From positions 2,108,001 through 2,172,000 of the forward strand of contig NZ_PEEU01000001.1 in NCBI RefSeq assembly GCF_002754195.1: a DNA stretch of 64,000 bases. The letters run 5' to 3'. The notes under the pieces were generated by a model that worked only from the letters and a program-made list of their open reading frames with translations, was not told the DNA's origin and searched no databases. Shown one piece after another: positions 1-8,312 of this stretch (within the stretch, counting starts at the first letter, position 1; each line of letters starts with the position of its first letter). Made by a program: the position numbers and the translations under genes. This stretch comes from Flavobacterium sp. 9 (lineage in GTDB: Bacteria > Bacteroidota > Bacteroidia > Flavobacteriales > Flavobacteriaceae).

Positions 1-643
1 AGCAAATGCTACATCTGGCCTTGGGATTGACGTTGAATCTGTTGAGATTGGAACCTACCAAATACTTGAACACAGTCATACACCAAAAGAAACCGTTGTT
101 AAATGTTCAGCGCCAAATGTTGATGTGATTCCTGCTCATATTGACCTTGTTGCCATTGAAATCGAATTGGTTGATAAAGAAAATAGAGAGTATATGCTGA
201 AAAAAGCATTGGAAAGTGTAAAAGACGAATATGATTATATCATTATCGACTGTGCACCTTCTTTAGGTTTATTAACCTTGAATGCTTTGACTGCTGCTGA
301 TTCTGTAGTTATTCCAATTCAATGTGAATATTTCGCTCTTGAAGGTCTTGGAAAATTATTGAACACGATAAAAAGTATTCAAAAAATACACAATCCTGAT
401 CTTGACATCGAAGGATTATTGCTAACGATGTACGATTCAAGATTGCGTTTATCAAATCAGGTTGTTGAAGAGGTTCAAAAACACTTTAACGATATGGTTT
501 TTGATACCGTAATTCAGCGAAATGTAAAATTAAGTGAAGCTCCAAGTTTTGGTGAAAGCATCATTAATTATGACGCAACCAGCAAAGGAGCAGTTAATTA
601 CATTAATTTAGCTCAAGAAATTATAAAGAAAAACAGTAAATAG
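1..643 (+). CDS. parA: ParA family chromosome-partitioning ATPase (5' end outside window)
   Basis: ParA/Soj is a deviant Walker ATPase that works with ParB in chromosome segregation. The frame is open from base 2 and starts inside the gene: the first residues read NATSGLGID, the stretch that follows the P-loop region in ParA proteins. The P-loop itself lies before the window. The Walker B-like stretch YDYIIIDCAPSLG and the later SNQVVEEVQKHF region match the family. A GTG at 125 is internal and is not the start, because the preceding frame reads continuous ParA sequence. parB starts 5 bp after the stop, so the two are almost certainly co-transcribed. Confidence 0.95.
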   Translation, partial: ANATSGLGIDVESVEIGTYQILEHSHTPKETVVKCSAPNVDVIPAHIDLVAIEIELVDKENREYMLKKALESVKDEYDYIIIDCAPSLGLLTLNALTAADSVVIPIQCEYFALEGLGKLLNTIKSIQKIHNPDLDIEGLLLTMYDSRLRLSNQVVEEVQKHFNDMVFDTVIQRNVKLSEAPSFGESIINYDATSKGAVNYINLAQEIIKKNSK

Positions 644-648
644 TTTTT

Positions 649-1551
649 ATGACAAAAGCAATTAAAAAACAAGCCTTAGGAAGAGGATTATCAGCATTAT
701 TAAAAGATCCGGAAAACGACATTGTATCAGTAGAAGATAAAAATGCTGACAAGGTTGTTGGAAATATCATAGAGCTTGAAATAAGTGCTATCGAAATAAA
801 TCCGTTTCAGCCTAGAAGCAATTTTAATGAAGAATCATTACGTGAATTAGCTACTTCTATTAAAGAACTTGGCGTAATTCAACCTATAACTGTTCGAAAA
901 TTAGACTTCAACAAATACCAATTAATTTCTGGAGAGCGTCGTTTGCGTGCTTCGACTTTAGTTGGCTTAACTCATGTTCCGGCTTACATTCGTATTGCCA
1001 ATGATAATGAGTCTTTGGTTATGGCTTTGGTTGAAAATATTCAGCGTCATGACTTAGATCCAATCGAGATTGCTCTTTCATACCAACGTTTAATTGACGA
1101 AATTCAATTAACGCAGGAACAAATGAGTGAACGCGTTGGAAAAAAACGTTCTACAATTGCTAACTATTTGCGTCTTTTAAAATTAGATCCAATTATTCAA
1201 ACTGGTATTCGTGATGGTTTTATCAGCATGGGTCACGGTAGAGCGATTATCAATATTGAAGATTTAGATATTCAAACAGATATCTATCAAAAAATAGTAA
1301 GTCAAAATTTATCTGTTCGTGAGACAGAGACTTTAGTAAAAAATTATCACGAAAGTTTAAAACCAAAAGAAGAAGGAAAAGCTAAACCTGATTCTTCATT
1401 TGTAGTTAGAGAAACGCAAAAAAACTCTTTCAATGATTATTTTGGAGCGAAAGTTGATGTAAAAGTCGCTGGAAATGGAAAAGGAAAAATCACAATTCCT
1501 TTTAATTCTGAAGCTGACTTTAATAGAATTATAAAATTAATAAACGGATAG
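649..1551 (+). CDS. parB: ParB/Spo0J chromosome-partitioning protein
   Basis: ParB binds centromere-like parS sites and spreads as a CTP-dependent clamp. The 300-residue protein has the normal family length. Residues about 40-130 form the ParB/Srx N-terminal domain with the CTP-binding motif GERRLRAS, followed by a central helix-turn-helix region (MSERVGKKRSTIANYLRLLKL is a classic ParB HTH) and a C-terminal dimerisation part. The ORF starts with ATG 5 bp after parA, and its TAG stop shares one base with the GTG start of the next gene. No parS-like palindrome was identified by eye. Confidence 0.96.
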   Translation: MTKAIKKQALGRGLSALLKDPENDIVSVEDKNADKVVGNIIELEISAIEINPFQPRSNFNEESLRELATSIKELGVIQPITVRKLDFNKYQLISGERRLRASTLVGLTHVPAYIRIANDNESLVMALVENIQRHDLDPIEIALSYQRLIDEIQLTQEQMSERVGKKRSTIANYLRLLKLDPIIQTGIRDGFISMGHGRAIINIEDLDIQTDIYQKIVSQNLSVRETETLVKNYHESLKPKEEGKAKPDSSFVVRETQKNSFNDYFGAKVDVKVAGNGKGKITIPFNSEADFNRIIKLING

Positions 1552-2111
1552 TGAATAAGATTGTCCCCATAAGTCTATTGTTCTTTCTCATAGGAACCGT
1601 CTCTCTTTTTGCTCAGGCAAAAGAAGAAACGGTTTTGGTCGCTAAAGACACTACCAAGTTAGAAGAAATAGATCCTCTTACACCGGCAAAAGCAGCGTTT
1701 TACTCTGCAATCTTGCCTGGTTTAGGTCAAGCCTACAATAAAAAGTACTGGAAAATTCCTCTTGTTTATGGAGCAATAGGTACCAGTTTATACTTTTATA
1801 TTGATAACAACAAAAAATACCACGATTATCGCGATGCCTACAAACGAAGATTAGAAGGCTACAATGACGATAATTACAAGTTTTTAGATGACAGCCGACT
1901 TATTGCCGGACAAAAATTCTATCAACGAAATCGTGACTTATCTGCTTTGTTTGTTGTTGCCTTTTATGTTTTGAACATTATTGACGCCAACGTTGATGCT
2001 GCTTTAATTCAATTCAATGTAAACGAAAGACTATCAATGCGTCCGGAAATCTATCCGGCAGATGTAACTTTCAAACCAAACGTTGGACTAACTTTTAATT
2101 ATCGTTTTTAA
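1551..2111 (+). CDS. DUF5683 family protein, exported/membrane
   Basis: A 186-residue protein of the Bacteroidota DUF5683 family; its function is unknown. It has an N-terminal signal peptide (residues about 1-21, ending LFAQA) and a central SAILPGLGQAYNKKYWK stretch typical of the family, with two hydrophobic segments (about 73-85 and 130-145). The start is GTG at 1551, overlapping the last base of the parB stop, which implies translational coupling. The position between parB and dapB is the usual Flavobacteriaceae arrangement. A cell-envelope role is inference only. Confidence 0.85.
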   Translation: MNKIVPISLLFFLIGTVSLFAQAKEETVLVAKDTTKLEEIDPLTPAKAAFYSAILPGLGQAYNKKYWKIPLVYGAIGTSLYFYIDNNKKYHDYRDAYKRRLEGYNDDNYKFLDDSRLIAGQKFYQRNRDLSALFVVAFYVLNIIDANVDAALIQFNVNERLSMRPEIYPADVTFKPNVGLTFNYRF

Positions 2112-2151
2112 ATAACTTTTGTTTCTATTTAAAAACTAAAAAATACACAAA

Positions 2152-2853
2152 ATGAAAATTGCGCTTTTAGGATACGGAAAAATGGGAAAAGTAATCGAAA
2201 GAATTGCTTTAGAAAGAGGTCATGAAATTGTCTTAAAAAAAGACGAAAACAACACATACGACGGACTTTCTACTGCTGACGTTGCTATCGATTTTAGCGT
2301 TCCTACTGCTGCTGTAGACAACATATCAAATTGTTTTCACGCTAATGTTCCTGTGGTTTCAGGTACAACGGGCTGGTTAGAACATTTTGATGAAATGGTA
2401 GCACTTTGTAATGAAAAACAAGGAGGTTTTATCTCAAGTTCAAACTTTAGCTTAGGCGTAAATATCTTCTTCGAATTAAATGAATATTTAGCCAAAATCA
2501 TGGCACAATTTGATTCTTATAAAGTTACGATGGAAGAAATTCATCACACACAAAAATTAGATGCTCCAAGCGGAACAGCTATTTCATTAGCCAAAGGCGT
2601 TATTGAACACAGTAATTATGCTAACTGGACTTTAGAAGAAGCAAAAAACAACGAAATTCATATCGAAGCAAAAAGAATTGGTGATGTTCCGGGAACTCAT
2701 ACCGTAACATATGATTCAATTGTAGACAGCATCGAATTAAAACATACTGCTCACAATCGCGAAGGTTTTGCTCTTGGCGCCGTTATCGCTGCAGAATGGC
2801 TTGCCGGTAAAACTGGTATTTATAACATGAAAGACGTATTAAACTTAAAATAA
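2152..2853 (+). CDS. dapB: 4-hydroxy-tetrahydrodipicolinate reductase
   Basis: DapB reduces 4-hydroxy-tetrahydrodipicolinate with NAD(P)H in the diaminopimelate/lysine pathway. The protein (233 aa) opens with the Rossmann motif LLGYGKMGKVI and carries the DapB signature EEIHHTQKLDAPSGTA near residue 127, with the catalytic His pair and Lys. The length is slightly short compared with proteobacterial DapB but normal for Bacteroidota. It starts with ATG 40 bp after DUF5683 and precedes lepB by 67 bp, so it probably belongs to the parAB-lepB transcription group. Confidence 0.96.
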   Translation: MKIALLGYGKMGKVIERIALERGHEIVLKKDENNTYDGLSTADVAIDFSVPTAAVDNISNCFHANVPVVSGTTGWLEHFDEMVALCNEKQGGFISSSNFSLGVNIFFELNEYLAKIMAQFDSYKVTMEEIHHTQKLDAPSGTAISLAKGVIEHSNYANWTLEEAKNNEIHIEAKRIGDVPGTHTVTYDSIVDSIELKHTAHNREGFALGAVIAAEWLAGKTGIYNMKDVLNLK

Positions 2854-2920
2854 ACAGATTTAAGCATTAAGGTAAAATTCAAAATAAAACCTTAATACTA
2901 AAAACTTTAAACAAAATATC

Positions 2921-4477
2921 ATGACTCTATATCTTTGGTTTGTTTTTTTCTTAGCAGTTCAGATTATTCACTTCATAGGAACCTGGAAATTATATGTTGC
3001 AGCAGGAAGAAAACCATGGGAAGCAGCCGTTCCGGTTTATAATTCAATTGTTTTAATGAAAATAATTGGCCGACCAACATGGTGGACAATTTTACTTTTC
3101 ATTCCGATTATCAACTTGATTATGTTTCCTGTTGTTTGGGTTGAAACTTTAAGAACCTTTGGGAAAAAATCTACTTTAGATACTGTATTAGGTATTTTTA
3201 CTTTTGGTTTTTATATCTATTACGTTAGCTATACTCAAAAATTAGAATACAATGCTAATCGTACATTAACTTCAGAAAATAAAGCGGCAGATACTGTAAG
3301 CTCTTTACTTTTTGCTATTATCGTAGCAACATTAGTACATACTTATGTAGTACAACCTTATACAATTCCTACTTCATCTTTAGAAAAATCATTATTAATT
3401 GGTGACTTTTTATTTGTTAGTAAAGTAAATTATGGTCCAAGAGTACCAATGACAACTATTGCATTACCAATGGTTCATGACTCTATACCGTTAATGAAAC
3501 GTAAATCATATTTAAGCTGGCCACAATTGCCTTACTTTAGATTGCCTGCTTTAGAAAAGATTAAACGAACTGACATTGTTGTTTTTAACTGGCCGGTTGA
3601 TACTGTACATTATTTTTATGAGCCAAAAGGAAGACCTGGCGTTATAAAACCAATAGACAAAAAATCAAATTACGTAAAAAGATGTGTTGGTATTCCTGGA
3701 GATAGCTTGTCTATCAAAGATGGATTTGTTTTTATTAACGGAAAAAAATTAGTTTTACCGGAGCGTGCTAAACCACAATATTCTTATGCAATTGCTTTAG
3801 ACGGAAAAACTCCTGTAGATTTTGAATCTTTACTAAAAGAATTAGACATTACTGATGGTGCTTATTTTAAAGATGAGCAAAAAAGAGATACTCTTTACTT
3901 TAGAGCCTTAACAGAAGCAAGTGCTGAGAGATTCAAAAATACTCCTGGTGTAACTGGCGTAATAAGACAAATTCAAAAAGGAAACGACAATTCAATTTTC
4001 CCTCATATCAACAAGTGGAATCAGGATAATTTTGGTCCGATTTACATTCCTGAAGCAGGAAAAACTGTTGCCTTGAATAATGAATCTTTGCCTTTTTACA
4101 AAGAAATCATTACAAATTACGAAGGAAACACGTTGCAATTGGACGGTTCAAAATTTATCATAAACGGAAAACCAGCAACAACTTATACCTTCAAACAAAA
4201 CTACTATTGGATGATGGGAGACAATCGTCATAACTCTGAAGATAGCCGTTATTGGGGTTACGTTCCTGAAGATCATATCGTAGGTAAACCTGTTTTTATC
4301 TGGATGAGCTGGGACACTAACGGAAAAGGAATTAACAAAGTTCGTTGGAACAGAGTATTTACAACTGTTGATGGTGAAGGACAACCACAATCTTATTTTA
4401 AATATTTCCTGATTATTCTTGCTCTTTACTTCGTTGGAGATTTCTTCTGGAGAAAAAGAAAAGAAAATAAAGCATAA
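2921..4477 (+). CDS. lepB: Signal peptidase I with N-terminal membrane extension
   Basis: Signal peptidase I removes signal peptides from exported pre-proteins. At 518 aa it is much longer than the usual 250-320 aa. Residues 1-115 form an extra hydrophobic domain resembling DUF5684 (WEAAVPVYNSIVLMKI, then WWTILLFIPIINLIMFP). A transmembrane anchor lies at about 126-145, followed by the S26 catalytic part: Ser153 in PTSSLEKSL (Leu replaces the common Met after the serine) and Lys253 in YVKRCVGIPGDS. The GDNRHNSEDSRYWG signature is near residue 431. A large insert (about 275-410) separates the halves. A second hydrophobic segment lies at the C-terminus. The fusion is typical of Flavobacteriia. 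Confidence 0.95.
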   Translation: MTLYLWFVFFLAVQIIHFIGTWKLYVAAGRKPWEAAVPVYNSIVLMKIIGRPTWWTILLFIPIINLIMFPVVWVETLRTFGKKSTLDTVLGIFTFGFYIYYVSYTQKLEYNANRTLTSENKAADTVSSLLFAIIVATLVHTYVVQPYTIPTSSLEKSLLIGDFLFVSKVNYGPRVPMTTIALPMVHDSIPLMKRKSYLSWPQLPYFRLPALEKIKRTDIVVFNWPVDTVHYFYEPKGRPGVIKPIDKKSNYVKRCVGIPGDSLSIKDGFVFINGKKLVLPERAKPQYSYAIALDGKTPVDFESLLKELDITDGAYFKDEQKRDTLYFRALTEASAERFKNTPGVTGVIRQIQKGNDNSIFPHINKWNQDNFGPIYIPEAGKTVALNNESLPFYKEIITNYEGNTLQLDGSKFIINGKPATTYTFKQNYYWMMGDNRHNSEDSRYWGYVPEDHIVGKPVFIWMSWDTNGKGINKVRWNRVFTTVDGEGQPQSYFKYFLIILALYFVGDFFWRKRKENKA

Positions 4478-4489
4478 AAAAAATAGTCA

Positions 4490-4574
4490 AACGTTTAAAA
4501 GTCTAAAGTCATAAAGTCAAGCTCAAAACTTGTTTTTATGACTTTTGACTTTTGACTTTAAAACTTTAGACAAA
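4490..4574. repeat. Imperfect AT-rich inverted repeat (GTCTAAAGTC type)
   Basis: Short words GTCTAAAGTC and TAAAGTC on the left are mirrored by GACTTT repeats and ACTTTAGAC on the right. The region lies between lepB and the WbqC gene. Similar AAGTCTAAA-rich stretches occur at about 32690-32715, 58502-58528 and 60990-61022, so this looks like a low-complexity intergenic family. It may serve as a weak terminator for lepB. Confidence 0.5.
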
Positions 4575-5192
4575 ATGAACTCTTTAATACTTCCTACCTA
4601 TTTTCCTTCGATAAGCCACTTTGCAGTTATGGCTCAATCTGAAAATATTACGTTTGAAACGGAAGATAATTTTCAGAAACAGACGAATCGAAATCGTACT
4701 TATATTTATAGTCCAAATGGGATTCAGTTGTTGAATATTCCGGTGAAACATTCTAAAACATTACATCAAAAAACAAAAGATGTATTAATTGAAAATGAAT
4801 TTGACTGGCAAAAACAACATTTCAAATCTCTGGAAGCTGCTTATAGAAGTTCTCCTTTTTTTGAATTTTTTGAAGATGATATTCGTCCGGTATTCGAAAA
4901 GGAACATAAATTTTTGATGGATTTAAACTTTGAAGTTTTAGACATTACAATCAAATGTATGCGCATGAAACTAGAGTTTAATAAAACTACAGAATATTTT
5001 CACGAAGTAGAAAACATCTCTGATTTTAGAGTTTTGGCAAACGGAAAAAAAGACCTTAATTCATTCGAAAAATATACTCAGGTTTTTGATGATAAACATG
5101 GTTTTATAAATAATCTAAGTGTTTTAGATTTACTTTTTAATGAAGGTAAATTTGCTGTGGATTATTTGAAGACACAAAAGCTACTGGTTTAA
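4575..5192 (+). CDS. WbqC family protein
   Basis: A 205-residue protein of the WbqC family. The family is found in surface-polysaccharide loci, but its biochemical role is poorly known. Supporting features are the N-terminus MNSLILPTYFPSISHFA, the internal YIYSPNGIQLLNIPVKH stretch and the WQKQHFKSLEAAYRSSPFFEFFEDD motif, which is characteristic. I chose the ATG at 4575 over an upstream in-frame TTG at 4545, because family homology begins at MNSLILP and the upstream codons fall in an intergenic repeat. It follows lepB and is convergent with the S37 peptidase gene. Confidence 0.88.
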   Translation: MNSLILPTYFPSISHFAVMAQSENITFETEDNFQKQTNRNRTYIYSPNGIQLLNIPVKHSKTLHQKTKDVLIENEFDWQKQHFKSLEAAYRSSPFFEFFEDDIRPVFEKEHKFLMDLNFEVLDITIKCMRMKLEFNKTTEYFHEVENISDFRVLANGKKDLNSFEKYTQVFDDKHGFINNLSVLDLLFNEGKFAVDYLKTQKLLV

Positions 5193-5197
5193 ATTAT

Positions 5198-5320
5198 TTA
5201 ACCGCAAAGTACGCGAAGATTTAATCTTACTTTACAAATAGAAAACACAAAGTTCGCAAAGCTAGATCAATAAAAGCTTTGCGAACTTTGCGTTTTATAC
5301 CTTGCGTTCTTTGCAGTTAA
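5198..5320. repeat. Family A dispersed palindromic element, copy 1
   Basis: This element starts TTAACCGCAAAG and ends CTTTGCAGTTAA. It contains an inner perfect 16-bp inverted repeat (CAAAGTTCGCAAAGCT at 5248-5263 and its complement at 5275-5290). It lies between two convergent genes. Further copies are at 12385-12485, 17415-17515 and 26992-27112. There is no ORF inside. Confidence 0.85.
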
Positions 5321-5336
5321 AACTTTACAGGAATTT

Positions 5337-6635
5337 CTAATTATCTTCTAACGATTTTATTCCTAACCATTGGTTTAACGTTTCCATAATTAACTTTTGA
5401 TCTTTTTCAGGAAAATTTTTAACTCTTGTCGAGTGACTTCCGGTTGGAAGAACCATTTTCAATGCATCTAATTTAGGATTTGGTGTTGGAGAACAAGAAA
5501 ACCAGGTATCATAACCTCCGTAGATATATAGAATCTTATCACCTTTGTTTTCAACATATTTTCTAACTTTTTTAATGTATTTCGGGTTGTACTTTATAGC
5601 AACATCTTTGGGTGCAAATCGATCATTTGAAGAGCTTTTTACAACTTGCAATAAATCAGCAACCGGAGTTAAATCAAATCCATAATATCCTAATTCGCTC
5701 AAATGCTGATAATATGACGGGAGATAATTAAAATAGTTTTTATCATTGTAAGTCCCCATTCCTACTATATCATTTAGATAATTAAATAATTCTTTTGGAG
5801 TCGTTGTAACTGGCGGAATATCTTCACATTTTCCTCCCCATTGCCAGAAAGAAAAAGGAAATTCTAAAACGGCATATTCCAAAGATTCATTAAATGGAAC
5901 TTCAGCAAATGTCATTTTTTTAGCTTCAGCGTATTGAGTAAATTCTCTTAAAACAGCTTCTCTATTTTCTAAAACGGCTCTTTGAAATGCTGTGATTTTT
6001 GCTCTGCATTCTGGCGTTCCAACCGTTCTGTCGTGATTTATTGTTCTGGGATCTTCCTGTGTATTAATCAATGGCGCTACATAAGGCATTGCAACATCAA
6101 CATCATTTGGATATTTTGATTTGTAAATCAATGCTGTTTCTCCACCTTTACTTATTCCGGTTGAGATCCATTTACCGGAATATATTTTCTTTAGTTTCGT
6201 TACAATATCATGATAATCGGCAATAGCCTGATCGTTTGTCAAATATTCCCACGGAAGAGGTTCCGGACGTGACTTTCCGTAAAAACGATACTCAACTGCA
6301 ATTTGATTTGCATTTAATAATTTACTTACTTCACTTTTAATATTACCTGTATTATAACCATGAGTTTCAATAACCATTGGTTTATTAAAATCAAGATGAG
6401 AGAGATAAACATAATGTTTGAAGGTTCCTTTTTGAGGATTTTTATGATCTAATGGTTCATCCAAAATCAATTGATAAGATTCTGAGTAACCTTCTAAGTT
6501 TTCGATAACGGTAATTTCAGCTTTCGGAAATAATTCAACAAGCTTTTGATGTAAATTTGAAGTTGTTTGTGCTGACCCAAAACAGGACATCAGAACGAAA
6601 CAAAGTAATACTAATGATTTTTGTATTTTTTGCAT
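5337..6635 (-). CDS. Secreted S37-type prolyl tri/tetrapeptidyl aminopeptidase
   Basis: The 432-residue protein resembles peptidase family S37 (Streptomyces secreted prolyl tripeptidyl aminopeptidases), serine exopeptidases that remove N-terminal tri- or tetrapeptides, often after proline. The expected alpha/beta-hydrolase triad is visible: Ser162 in TGISKGGE, Asp376 in YGGYDTWF and His401 in TGSHSTR. Residues 1-23 form an export signal; LMSC at 15-18 could be a lipobox, so a periplasmic or lipoprotein location is possible. Its promoter carries the same 21-bp-spaced operator as susC and the hydroxyproline operon, which ties it to peptide use. Substrate is inferred from the family; S28 peptidases are the alternative. 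Confidence 0.82.
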   Translation of the reverse strand: MQKIQKSLVLLCFVLMSCFGSAQTTSNLHQKLVELFPKAEITVIENLEGYSESYQLILDEPLDHKNPQKGTFKHYVYLSHLDFNKPMVIETHGYNTGNIKSEVSKLLNANQIAVEYRFYGKSRPEPLPWEYLTNDQAIADYHDIVTKLKKIYSGKWISTGISKGGETALIYKSKYPNDVDVAMPYVAPLINTQEDPRTINHDRTVGTPECRAKITAFQRAVLENREAVLREFTQYAEAKKMTFAEVPFNESLEYAVLEFPFSFWQWGGKCEDIPPVTTTPKELFNYLNDIVGMGTYNDKNYFNYLPSYYQHLSELGYYGFDLTPVADLLQVVKSSSNDRFAPKDVAIKYNPKYIKKVRKYVENKGDKILYIYGGYDTWFSCSPTPNPKLDALKMVLPTGSHSTRVKNFPEKDQKLIMETLNQWLGIKSLEDN

Positions 6636-6658
6636 TTTTTGATATTTAATTGAGTTTC

Positions 6659-6666
6659 TAAAAATA
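6659..6666 (-). promoter_or_regulatory. -7 element of the S37 peptidase promoter
   Basis: The - strand reads TATTTTTA here, one base from the Bacteroidota consensus TAnnTTTG. It lies 28 nt from the proximal operator edge, the same distance as at the susC and hydroxyproline promoters. Confidence 0.5.
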
Positions 6667-6693
6667 CAGGCAATACAAATCTAAATATGATAT

Positions 6694-6723
6694 TATATTA
6701 CCCTTAAATTGTTTTATTTTATC
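6694..6723 (-). promoter_or_regulatory. Candidate AraC operator, S37 peptidase promoter
   Basis: Two half-sites are read on the + strand: TATATTACC at 6694-6702 (extended TATATTACCCT) and TATTTTATC at 6715-6723 (7 of 9 matching). Their starts are exactly 21 bp apart. The gene-proximal edge is 59 nt upstream of the start codon at 6635. Sites with the same spacing and position precede susC and the hydroxyproline operon. Confidence 0.7.
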
Positions 6724-6762
6724 TGATTAAAGTTAAAATAAAACTATACAGAAATAATATCT

Positions 6763-6770
6763 TAATTTTG
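6763..6770 (+). promoter_or_regulatory. -7 element for the M24 peptidase gene
   Basis: TAATTTTG fits the TAnnTTTG consensus, 37 nt before the ATG at 6807. No clear TTG is seen at the expected -33 distance. Confidence 0.45.
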
Positions 6771-6806
6771 AAATGAACTTGAATCATTAACCTTAAAACA
6801 AAAAAG

Positions 6807-8027
6807 ATGACTATTGGAGTTGGCGGATCTAACGTAAATACAGAACTGGAAAAAATACAAAACATGACACTGAATGTAAAAGCCATTCAGCCGGAAGAAT
6901 ACCAAACACGTATTCAAAAAGCAGTGTCTCTTATTAAAAAAGCCGGTTTTAAGGCATTATACTTAAATGCAGGAACCAATTTATATTATTTTACAGGAAC
7001 TAAATGGAATGCTTCTGAAAGAATGGTTGGCGGAATCTTGTTTGAAGATGGAAGTCTGGAATACATTGTTCCTAAATTTGAAGAAGGGACTTTTAAAAAA
7101 TACAAACAAATAGACGGTAAACTTAATTGTTGGGAAGAGCACGAATCTCCCTCTGTTTTGTTTGGAAAAATACTTCAGGATAAAAACATCACTTCAGGAA
7201 AAATTGCTTTAGACGAATCTGCGGGCTATTTTTTAGTTGACGGAATAATCAAGGCTAATTCAGCTTATGAATTTGAGACTGCACAAGCTATTACTGCTGG
7301 ATGTCGTATGCAAAAATCAGAAAATGAAATTGCAATTATTCAGCAAGCAAAAGAAATCACGATGGTTGTACAACGCGCTGCAGCACGTATTTTGCATCCG
7401 GGAATAAAAGCAGAAACGGTTGTTGATTTTATAAATCGAGCACACATTAAAGCAGGAATTCCGTCTGGCTCATACTTTTGTATTGTTCTGTTTGCCGATG
7501 ATTCTCAATATCCACACGGCGTTACTGTTCCGCAGGATTTAAAAGATAATGATGTTGTATTAATTGATACAGGATGTCGCTTAGAAGGTTATTTATCTGA
7601 TATCACGCGAACTTACATATACGGAACTCCAACTGAAGCACATATAAAAATTTGGAACTTAGAGAAAGCGGCTCAAAAAGCAGCTTTTGATACAGCACAA
7701 ATAGGTGCTACTTGTGGATCTGTGGATGACGCTGCCCGAAAAGTAATTGCCGAAGGAGGCTTAAGTCCTGATTATGAACTTCCGGGGTTACCTCATCGTG
7801 TGGGTCACGGAACAGGATTAGACATTCATGAATTTCCATATCTTGTGAGAGGAAATTCTACAGTTTTAGAAGAAGGAATGGTTGTGAGTAATGAACCTAT
7901 GATTTGTATTCCGGGACAATTTGGAATTCGTCATGAAGATCATTTTTATATGACATCAGAAGGTCCAAAATGGTTTACAACTCCTATGCATAGCATTGAA
8001 AATCCATTTGGTATTGATGTGAATTAA
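6807..8027 (+). CDS. M24 family Xaa-Pro peptidase
   Basis: A 406-residue M24B metallopeptidase (creatinase/Xaa-Pro fold) expected to cleave Xaa-Pro bonds in peptides or dipeptides. Residues 25-165 form the creatinase-like N-terminal domain and 175-395 the pita-bread catalytic domain. All five metal ligands are present: Asp254 (LIDTG), Asp265 (SDITRTY), His334 (RVGHGTGLDIHEFP), Glu363 (SNEPM) and Glu377 (RHEDHFY). No signal peptide is evident, so it is probably cytoplasmic. It is divergent from the S37 peptidase and could share regulation, although the operator between them is oriented toward S37. It is a paralogue, not a duplicate, of the aminopeptidase P gene at 19755-21050. Confidence 0.9.
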   Translation: MTIGVGGSNVNTELEKIQNMTLNVKAIQPEEYQTRIQKAVSLIKKAGFKALYLNAGTNLYYFTGTKWNASERMVGGILFEDGSLEYIVPKFEEGTFKKYKQIDGKLNCWEEHESPSVLFGKILQDKNITSGKIALDESAGYFLVDGIIKANSAYEFETAQAITAGCRMQKSENEIAIIQQAKEITMVVQRAAARILHPGIKAETVVDFINRAHIKAGIPSGSYFCIVLFADDSQYPHGVTVPQDLKDNDVVLIDTGCRLEGYLSDITRTYIYGTPTEAHIKIWNLEKAAQKAAFDTAQIGATCGSVDDAARKVIAEGGLSPDYELPGLPHRVGHGTGLDIHEFPYLVRGNSTVLEEGMVVSNEPMICIPGQFGIRHEDHFYMTSEGPKWFTTPMHSIENPFGIDVN

Positions 8028-8075
8028 TTTTTTATTCTAAATAAAAACAAAAAGAAGGGGGAAAGTTTGCAATTT

Positions 8076-8226
8076 GTGCCGTTAGGCACTCAATATTGGT
8101 AGCCATTAGATTTGAAATTAGTTGGCGTGCCGTAGGTACGCAATTATATCGTTTTGTTGCGTACCTACGGCACGCTGTTTTTTTTTCTATCCATATTTTC
8201 TACCAATATTGAGTGCCTAACGGCAC
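8076..8226. repeat. Nested double inverted repeat element
   Basis: Perfect outer arms of 27 bp (8076-8102 and 8200-8226) enclose perfect inner arms of 19 bp (8125-8143 and 8157-8175). Each arm also contains its own short palindrome: GTGCCGTTAGGCAC in the outer arm and GCGTGCCGTAGGTACGC (near-palindromic) in the inner arm. There is no ORF. It lies between convergent genes. The two arm pairs share the word GTGCCGT but otherwise differ, suggesting one REP-like unit nested inside another. Confidence 0.85.
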
Positions 8227-8259
8227 ATTTCAACTCTTGATTAGCATAATATTTAAACA

Positions 8260-8291
8260 AAAAGGGGAAACTATTTATAGTTTCCCCTTTT
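8260..8291. terminator. Bidirectional rho-independent terminator
   Basis: A perfect 14-bp stem (AAAAGGGGAAACTA at 8260-8273, complement at 8278-8291) with a 4-nt loop and flanking A and T runs. It sits between the convergent M24 and M43 genes and can serve both. Confidence 0.85.
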
Positions 8292-8312
8292 CTTCTTATA
8301 ACCAAATTATAA

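Noticed and set aside
5198..5320. Repeat family A as CRISPR or tRNA-like structure
   Set aside because: Single palindromes, no regular spacers, no cloverleaf and no cas genes in the window.
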